From Rhea pennata (Eukaryota; Chordata; Aves; Rheiformes; Rheidae), in NCBI RefSeq assembly GCF_028389875.1, contig NC_084669.1, forward strand, positions 4,983,501-5,047,500: a DNA stretch of 64,000 nucleotides, written 5' to 3'. Below are positions 25,201-34,200 of this stretch, in pieces. Below the pieces are notes generated by a model, which saw only the letters and a program-made list of their open reading frames with translations, was not told where the DNA came from and did no database searches. The translations under genes and the position numbers were made by a program. Positions within the stretch are counted from its first letter, which is position 1; each line of letters begins with the position of its first letter.

Positions 25201-28200
25201 GAAAAAATAGTAATGCATCCATTTTGATGACAACTCTGGGCAGAGGTGGATATATGGCCCAGTCCTAAACCCGATCAAAGAAACAGTGTTGTCAAAGCAG
25301 CCTGAAGGATGGCCCAGAGCCTAAACATCTGCCAGCTGTACAAGGAGGGGCTGGATGCACAAATCTGGCAGGAACAGACAGAAACCCTTTATGAAAGGGT
25401 TAATGTGTGTCCCCTGGTAAATAATAAAAGGCTGCCCTGGCTGTGAAATTACTTGTCCCATTACATCTTGGGGGAGTAAGAATAGGCTTCAAACACTATC
25501 AGGGTGTCCTCAGACAGCAATAATCAGTCTTACCAGCAGTGGTCTCAGTCGTTGTTGATGACAAAGGTGTGCTTATCAGTTCTATACACAGTGAAATCAC
25601 AATTTAAAGACAAAAAAATGCAGCCCAGAAACACAACGAAAGAGCTCCGCAAGGTCACAACGCGGCATCTATAACCTGTCACCAGGACAAGAGCTACCAG
25701 GAAACGAAGACAACTATAATTCTTAGGAGGATGAGGCTGAGGAAGAAGAAGAATCTAGCACTTCCTCAGCTGCAATACCACTAGATTACTGCAAAGACTG
25801 CTCTGAGGCACAGGAAAATTAGCAGTTTCTTCGGAGAAAAATCACTAAAAAAGAGCTAACTAGGTTAACCAGGCCCATCCAGATGTGGGATGCAGGGTCC
25901 CTCAAAGGAGGTAGTTAGCATGATCCGCTAAATCAACCGCCGCTCATTAGCCAAGTCCGACATGCTGTCCCAGCTGGCCGCCCAGGTCAGTGGTCTCCCC
26001 ATCACCTGCCACGCCAGCCAGCGGGAGGCAGCAACGCCAACCAACCAGATCACGAAACATCTCTTGCACCTACCTGAGGTCGGCAGCATCAGGACAGTGA
26101 AGCTGAGCCCACCTGGCAATGCAGAGAGGGAGCAGCACGTGCTCTCTCCCCTCAACTACTCCTTAACTGCAGATAAGGATGCACCATGTTGAGCGTGAAC
26201 TCACCTGCACTGGCATTCTGGGCAAACAAGCAGCAACAGGCCTCAAAGGTATGAGCACTAGCTTCCCCCTCAACCTCTATGGCTGGGGGATGGCATGAGC
26301 CAGCACCCGCTCCGTCTGCGCTAAAGGCAGCAAAAGTCAGCGATGGTTTGGTGGCAGCACTGGGCAGAGGCAAAGCTCGGTCCTTGCCCTGACTGCCCGT
26401 GGAAACGGCCTTCTCACGGCAACCTGAAGGAGGTCCTGTCCTAAGAGGATGCCCTGGAGCATCAGTCGGGCAGGAGGGGGCTGGATTCACTAACCAGGCA
26501 GGAACTGCCAGAAAAGCCTTAGGAAGGTCTGGTGCTTCTCTGCTGGCAAGTATGAAGAGACCACTCTGGTCTTACCTGGAGTGGTGTTAGGGAGACTTGA
26601 GTTGTAGAAGGCCCTAAAACCTTTCCGGGTGACACTGCCATCGCTGCGAAACAGGACGGCCAGTTCATTTCCAGACGACAGGAATTCGTGATGGTTGTTA
26701 CTGCAAACTGTCCCAAGGAGAGGGCCTCCAGGCAGCCTGCCGTCGTACACCTCGATGGCGTCATACTGGCAGGAGCTGCCTTCCAGCCTGCAGAGTGCAA
26801 ACAAACGTTGGCTCTGCTTTAGGACTTCACGGAGACATCTCCAGCCACGATCCCGCATTTATCCCGCTCCACGGGATGGCTTGGCGTGGGGCTACCACCC
26901 CGTAGGACGACGGCCCACGCGGGGGGCCGAGAGCTGGGACGCGACGCAGGTGAGCAGGAGCTCTGGCCCCGCTGGAGGGGGAGAGTGGTGCCAAAGGGCC
27001 AGGCCAGCAAACCCCTCCAGGTCTCGTGTCCTTCCCTGCCAGGCGCGGCTGGCTAGGTCACCTGCAGGCTCCTGGCAATGGACAAGGACTTGCAAAGCCC
27101 TAGGGGCATGTGCCTTCTCCATAGGCTGGGACAGCCCAGCACCATGCCGGTGCGTCCCCAGGAGGCCTGAGCCTGGGGAAGAGGAGCACTGGGACAAGGC
27201 CAGCTGCCAGGCAGGGATGGTCAAGCACCACGGCATGGATGAAAGATGCCTTGAGCCAGACTGAGCCCTTGCCCTGCCCAGGGACAAGACCAGAGCCCCG
27301 CGCGGTGCCCACACGGCCCGTGCCATCCTTACTCGACATCCAAGAAGATCAGGTTCACTCTGTAGTTCGCCTGCCACGACCGTATGCGCCACACGCAGTG
27401 CGCGTTATTGGGATAGGCACTAGGATAGTTGGGGCTCTGAAATGAGCCAGACGAATCCCAGAGCAAGCCACCGCAGGAGAAAAACCCTACAGAACGGACA
27501 AAAAACACAGAGCAGCTGGAGACACCCTCACACCCACCTCACCACAGGTCTCTGGAGAGCAGCAGGACCCCGGGCAGAGAGGCTCTGCCACATTCCTCCA
27601 CAAACATCCCCTCCCGGCCAGCCGCCAGCTCCCCGGGTGCACGCACCTCAGAGTCTTTCCCGGTCTTCTCTGCACCCACAGACCTCAGGTGGCCTTGGGC
27701 ACGTGCAAGAGACTCCCGTCGGCTGCGCCGCACCTGCCAGGCCCGCCAGCGGGGAGGCAGCAGCGCCAACCAACCAGACCATGAAACACCTCCAGCACCT
27801 ACCTGAGGTCGGCGGCATCAGGGAAGTCGAGCTGAGGCTACCTGGCAATGCAGAGAGGGAGCAGCAGGTGAAGCAGGAGCCTTGTCCCTAACAGCAATAC
27901 CCTACTGGGAGTCACACCTTCCCTGAACGGTCTCTAGGGTCACTAACCCCTCCCCCCCCCCAAACAGAGCTCATCCCGCAACCTGGCTCGATGGAGCAGG
28001 ACCGTGCAACGCTCAACGTGGTTTGCCGCTTGCTCACCTCAAAGACCACTAGACTACAGCAGAGACTCGCTCCACATTTCCACCCCAGGTCAGGCAGGGC
28101 CTTTGCACCCCACGGGAAACAAAAAGCGACCAGCAGCAGGAGCACCGAAATCCGCTGAAACCACCCAGCGGCTGCACCTGACACTTACTCGGGCCTTTAG

Positions 28201-31200
28201 CTCTTTCACTGCCACCAAGGCAGAGCATGCCAGAGACCCACCCCGGCAATAACAGGCACCTGGGCCACAGCGTCTACTTACCTGCTGGTGGAGATGACGT
28301 CAGTCCCGAGTCTGAAAGGAGAGAAGCACAGCCCATGAGGAGAGAAGGGGGAGACCGCGGGCTCTCGCATCCTGCCTGGGCACCGTGGCCCCGGCATCCC
28401 CACGAGAAGAGCCACTGGCACGACTTGGCCGCAGCCCCGCCCGGGCTCCCAGCAGCAGGCGGGAGGGCAAAAACGTAAAGCTACCTTTCATACGCTCATT
28501 AGGCCGAGCATGTCAAATTAACCAAGGCCAGGCTGAGCAACTACAGCCTGTCACCAGGACAAGAGCTACCGGGAGAGGAAGACAACCAGAACTCCTAAGA
28601 AGGATGAGGCTGAGGAGGAGGAAGAGTCCAGCGGAAGACAAAAGCAATAGAAAGAAATCAGTAAAAACCCAGCCCACTGGGATAACTGAGACCTATCCAG
28701 ATGTGGGATGCAGGGTCCCTCAAAGCAGGTAGTTAGCATGCTCCAGGGATAAGATCTCCTAACTCGAGCGCCGCTCCTTAGGCAAGTCCGACATGCCGTC
28801 CGAGGCGGCTGCCAGGGGCAGCGGCCTCCCTATCACCGCCTGCCTCCAGCCATGACCACCGGCACATGCTTAGGGAAAAGGGGATGCAAAGGGTGCATGA
28901 AGCGCGCGAGGCTTCCCCAAAATACCAGCCCTCCCAGCTCAACATCCAGCTCACCACAGGTCTCTGGAGAGCAGCAGGACCCCGGGCAGAGAGGCTCTGC
29001 CACGCTCCCCCACAAACACCCCCTCCGGGCCATCTGCCGGCTCCCCGGGCGCATACTCCTCAGAGCCTTTCCTAGTCTTCTCTGCACCCACAGACCTCAG
29101 GTGGCCTTGGGCACGTGCAAGAGACTCCCATCGGCTGCGCTGCACCTGCCAGGCCAGCTAGTGGGGAGGCAGCAACGCCAACCAACCAGATCACGAAACA
29201 TCTCTTGCACCTACCTGAGGTCGGCAGCATCAGGACAGTGAAGCTGAGCCCACCTGGCAATGCAGAGAGGGAGCAGCACATGCTCTCTCCCCTCAACTAC
29301 TCCTTAACTGCAGATAAGGATGCACCATGTTGAGCGTGAGCTCACCTGCACTGGCATTCTGGGCAAACAAGCAGCAACAGGCCTCAAAGGTATGAGCACT
29401 AGCTTCCCCCTCAACCTCTATGGCTGGGGGATGGCATGAGCCAGCACCCGCTCCGTCTGCGCTAAAGGCAGCAAAAGTCAGCGATGGTTTGGTGGCAGCA
29501 CTGGGCAGAGGCAAAGCTCGGTCCTTGCCCTGACTGCCCGTGGAAACGGCCTTCTCACGGCAACCTGAAGGAGGTCCTGTCCTAAGAGGATGCCCTGGAG
29601 CATCAGTCGGGCAGGAGGGGGCTGGATTCACTAACCAGGCAGGAACTGCCAGAAAAGCCTTAGGAAGGTCTGGTGCTTCTCTGCTGGCAAGTATGAAGAG
29701 ACCACTCTGGTCTTACCTGGAGTGGTGTTAGGGGGAATTGAGTAGTAGGAGGCCCTAAAACCTTTCCGGGTGACACTGCCATCGCTGCGAAACAGGACGG
29801 CCAGTTCATTTCCAGACGACAGGAATTCGTGATGGTTGTTACTGCAAACTGTCCCAAGGAGAGGGCCCCCAGGCAGCCTGCTGTCGTACACCTCGATGGC
29901 GTCATACTGGCAGGAGCTGCCTTCCAGCCTGCAGAGTGCAAACAAACGTTGGCTCTGCTTTAGGACTTCACGGAGACATCTCCAGCCACGATCCCGCATT
30001 TATCCCGCTCCACGGGATGGCTTGGCGTGGGGCTACCACCCCGTAGGACGACGGCCCACGCGGGGGGCCGAGAGCTGGGACGCGACGCAGGTGAGCAGGA
30101 GCTCTGGCCCCGCTGGAGGGGGAGAGTGGTGCCAAAGGGCCAGGCCAGCAAACCCCTCCAGGTCTCGTGTCCTTCCCTGCCAGGCGCGGCTGGCTAGGTC
30201 ACCTGCAGGCTCCTGGCAATGGACAAGGACTTGCAAAGCCCTAGGGGCATGTGCCTTCTCCATAGGCTGGGACAGCCCAGCACCATGCCGGTGCGTCCCC
30301 AGGAGGCCTGAGCCTGGGGAAGAGGAGCACTGGGACAAGGCCAGCTGCCAGGCAGGGATGGTCAAGCACCACGGCATGGATGAAAGATGCCTTGAGCCAG
30401 ACTGAGCCCTTGCCCTGCCCAGGGACAAGACCAGAGCCCCGCGCGGTGCCCACACGGCCCGTGCCATCCTTACTCGACATCCAAGAAGATCAGGTTCACT
30501 CTGTAGTTCGCCTGCCACGACCGTATGCGCCACACGCAGTGCGCGTTATTGGGATAGGCACTAGGATAGTTGGGGCTCTGAAATGAGCCAGACGAATCCC
30601 AGAGCAAGCCACCGCAGGAGAAAAACCCTACAGAACGGACAAAAAACACAGAGCAGCTGGAGACACCCTCACACCCACCTCACCACAGGTCTCTGGAGAG
30701 CAGCAGGACCCCGGGCAGAGAGGCTCTGCCACGCTCCTCCACAAACATCCCCTCCCGGCCAGCCGCCAGCTCCCCGGGTGCACGCACCTCAGAGTCTTTC
30801 CCGGTCTTCTCTGCACCCACAGACCTCAGGTGGCCTTGGGCACGTGCAAGAGACTCCCGTCGGCTGCGCCGCACCTGCCAGGCCCGCCAGCGGGGAGGCA
30901 GCAGCGCCAACCAACCAGACCATGAAACACCTCCAGCACCTACCTGAGGTCGGCGGCATCAGGGAAGTCGAGCTGAGGCTACCTGGCAATGCAGAGAGGG
31001 AGCAGCAGGTGAAGCAGGAGCCTTGTCCCTAACAGCAATACCCTACTGGGAGTCACACCTTCCCTGAACGGTCTCTAGGGTCACTAACCCTCCCCCCCCC
31101 CCCCAAACAGAGCTCATCCCGCAACCTGGCTCGATGGAGCAGGACCGTGCAACGCTCAACGTGGTTTGCCGCTTGCTCACCTCAAAGACCACTAGACTAC

Positions 31201-34200
31201 AGCAGAGACTCGCTCCACATTTCCACCCCAGGTCAGGCAGGGCCTTTGCACCCCACGGGAAACAAAAAGCGACCAGCAGCAGGAGCACCGAAATCCGCTG
31301 AAACCACCCAGCGGCTGCACCTGACACTTACTCGGGCCTTTAGCTCTTTCACTGCCACCAAGGCAGAGCATGCCAGAGACCCACCCCGGCAATAACAGGC
31401 ACCTGGGCCTCAGCATCTACTTACCTGTTGTCGGAGGCGCCGTCAGTCCTGAGTCTGCAAGGAGAGAAGCGCGGGCCGTGAGGCACCCCGGCCCCACGGC
31501 TCCCTCCCCGGTGTGCCAGCGCCAACCCCGCCACGCCACGCCCGGAGCACGGGGCTGCACGAGGGCCGGGCAGACCGAGGCGCACTCTGCCCTGGGGACA
31601 CGCGTGCTCCCTGCGGGCCTTGCCGAGAAGAACAGGGCAGATCGCGGGCGGGGGGCCTGCGCCAGGCCTGAGCCCGCTCCTCGCACCCTGCTCCACCGGC
31701 GAGGTGGCACCCGGCTGCCGTTCCTCCCGAGCGTGGGTCACAGGAGCCACGACGCTGCGCGCTCCCGCGCAACGAGGCCCTCGCTTTGGGGACGCGGGCC
31801 CCGGACGGGCTGCCGCCGTGCACGTGGGGAAGTGAGGGCTTGCGCGCGTGTGTCTAGCTGGACATTGCTTCACTCCCAAAGAGGCCTCCAAGAGGTAAAA
31901 GCCTACCGGAGCACACGACAGAAGCATCGCGGTCGGAGCACGAAGAGGTGTGCTCGTAGGGACAGGCCCACAAATACTCTTCGGAGCCCTGGCAATCCAC
32001 CGCGGACATCACGTAGGGGGACCAGTCGGGTGAGCGGAAATAGCCCGTCACGCCCAGAGGCTGGCCGCAGCCAAGCTGCCTGCACGCAACTTCAGCGTCT
32101 CGCATGTCCCACAGGTGACCGCACACTTTCATCCAGCCTCCAAAGTAGAAGATTTCCACGTTGCCCGCACAGCGGTTTGGCCCACCTGCCAGTCGCAGCA
32201 ACAGCTCTAGGAGAGACGGAAACCCTTGCTCAGGCAGAGGCTGGTCTGCTTGCATGTGCTGACACCCGCTGCCCGCGGTGCAAGGGAGCGGAGATGCCAG
32301 AGAGGCCCCGAGCTCTCCGGACAAGCACGGGGCCGCGCATGCCCCAGGAGACCCACGGGGGCCAGCACCTTCCAGCAAGGGGCCCACGCTCTCCGCCTCG
32401 GGTGCCCCGCTCCTCGGCGGAGAAGCGGGACGCCGTAGGCTCTCACATCCTGCCCGGGCACCGTGGCCCCGGCATCCCCACGAGAAGAGCCACCGGCACG
32501 ACTTGGCCGCAGCCCCGCCCGGGCTCCCGCGCGGACGCTCACAGACGCGGAGGCAGCAGCTCGCGCGCAGGTCACGGCGCCCGGGGCAGGACGTCCTGGC
32601 AGACGGACTCACCATCAGCTATGATGAAATCTGTGGGGAAACACAAACACACACACGCGCACCCCTGAAATGGCCGCAGCAGCACCTGCCCCGCCAGACG
32701 AAACGACCAGGCTCCCGCACGCGTGCCGCTCCCAGCAGGAGGCTCAGACGCCACCACCGCTTGGGTCGGGAGGCTCCGCTGGAGCCTCCTTGACCCAAGC
32801 AAGGAGGGGCTAAAGGGCCTCCTGGGCATGCGGGACCCTGGCAGTCCTTTCCCCAAGCCCCCAGCTGCTCTCAAAACCCACTTGCAAAAAACAAGCTAAA
32901 CTAACTGGATCCAAATTTCAGAGATCGCAGGGCACTTTATGCATTCCTGGGCTCATCACAAGCAGCCACCAAGTACTCGCTTCCAGGAGGAGTTCTCCAT
33001 AAACTCACAGGAGGAACCGTTATCCGACACACAATCTCTGTTCGGAGCAGCATCACACAAGTTCTCTGGAGCAGAAATACTCCGCACAAATGATTTCCCC
33101 GCAGCGGGCAGGGTGCTCAGAAGATGCAACTGCGCTTCACGCTATCTGTCCAAATTGAACAATTCTAAGCCAGACTTACAGGTAGTGGGCTCCGGCACCG
33201 TTGGGGCAGGCGTACTGGTCGTCTCTTCCAGGCGAGAGGGGAAAACGAAAACAAAAAAAAAAAAGGAAGGTAGGTACGTGACACAGTGCAAGGTGGTCGG
33301 GCAGCCCAAGATAACGTGGAACCTCCCCAGGTCATGGCCCCAGCCCCTGGCGGCGACGCGCGGCTGAGACGCCCTGGACTCCCGTGCTTTCTTCCCGTTT
33401 TAGCAGACACCAGCAGGCTTCTCCCCTACCAGCCCATCACGGTACCTGCCTGATTTCCCAGCAGCAGGCAGGAGGGCAAAAACGTAAAGCTACCTTTCAT
33501 ACGCTCATTAGGCCGAGCATGTCAAATTAAATTAGTAAAGCCCTACTCAGTCACACTAACCAATCATGGTCTCAGTCGTTGGCCCGAGGCCCTCGCTTTG
33601 GGGACGGGGGCCCTGGACGGGCTGGCGCCGTGCATGTAGGGAAGCGAGGGCCTTTCCTGAACATCTCCACACTACACTGTCCAAACTGCGCTAACTATCG
33701 ATAATTTTGCTTTGCAGTTTCAGATGCTCGGAAATTGCTGCACTTACACTACCTCAGTTTCTCACACTGTAATGTTACTTTAAGGTTTTAGATGAAGTGT
33801 AGATTTATTTTTCATTGCAGTAATGATTCACTTTTTTTTTCTTTGAAAGAAGTGACATTTATATGCATTTTTGTGCTGGATTTTAAGTGCGTGCATATGC
33901 TGCCATTTAGATTCTACATAAGCACATTTCAGCATCTGAGAGTCCAGCCTGAATGGCACCAAATACCTGACTGTATTAGTAATTTGGTTACACTGGCTTC
34001 AACTAGACTAGCCAATTTTGAAATGTAAGCATCAGCCTTGCAAGAATATTTATCAAGGAGAACTGAAACAGTGTACATTTTTATATAATTTTTAAGTTAC
34101 CTGTTGATGGGAGATCCATTGGACTGAAAACTGTATATGCCCCAACTGCAGAAGATGTTATCAGATACAACCAAAAGAAAAAAAAAAGTTTAAAACTTAG

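Larger units (their letters stand above)
26023..28266. repeat. Tandem duplication unit, copy 1 (CUB-2 unit)
   Basis: This 2.24-kb block covers SID, candidate SID, both CUB-2 exons, SID and introns. It repeats at an offset of 3141-3143 bp in copy 2. By eye I find only about a dozen differences plus a 2-nt change in a C-run, so exons and introns are equally conserved. Confidence 0.93.
29164..31409. repeat. Tandem duplication unit, copy 2 (CUB-1 unit)
   Basis: Partner of 26023-28266. The high identity starts at a GGGAGGCAGCAACGCC motif on the left and stops just before the 30-nt DSGLT exon on the right, beyond which similarity continues at a much lower level. Flanking segments (25.66-25.98 versus 28.53-28.80 kb) are also related but diverged, which implies an older, larger duplication below the recent one. 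Confidence 0.93.
33225..34100. other. Locus A intron 2 with copied fragments
   Basis: It contains two short segments copied from elsewhere in the gene (33457-33530 from around 28448-28521, and 33585-33650 from around 31773-31838). A degenerate relative of the 25534 SID exon lies near 33.56 kb; its donor is gttagt and I find no acceptor in phase. Confidence 0.6.

Noticed and set aside
26695-27264. Plus-strand open frame of 189 codons, repeated at 29836-30405
   Set aside because: It is repeated only because the DNA is duplicated. It lies antisense to the second-half CUB exons and introns, and its composition reflects GC bias.
27912-28184. Minus-strand frame with a hydrophobic stretch ([14 protein letters not shown]), repeated near 31.1 kb
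   Set aside because: It looks like a signal peptide but lies in an intron between SID exons. The nearest splice sites give the wrong phase, so I could not include it in the gene.
31370-32668. Long plus-strand open frame (about 430 codons) over the SRCR region
   Set aside because: It is antisense to the SRCR exon and its well-placed splice sites, the composition is Arg/Pro/Gly-rich as expected from GC-rich DNA with few stops, and no domain is seen.
33545-33580. Possible extra SID exon reading TTETMI near 33.56 kb
   Set aside because: Related to the 25534 exon, but the donor is gttagt and no acceptor gives the required phase, so I treat it as a remnant.
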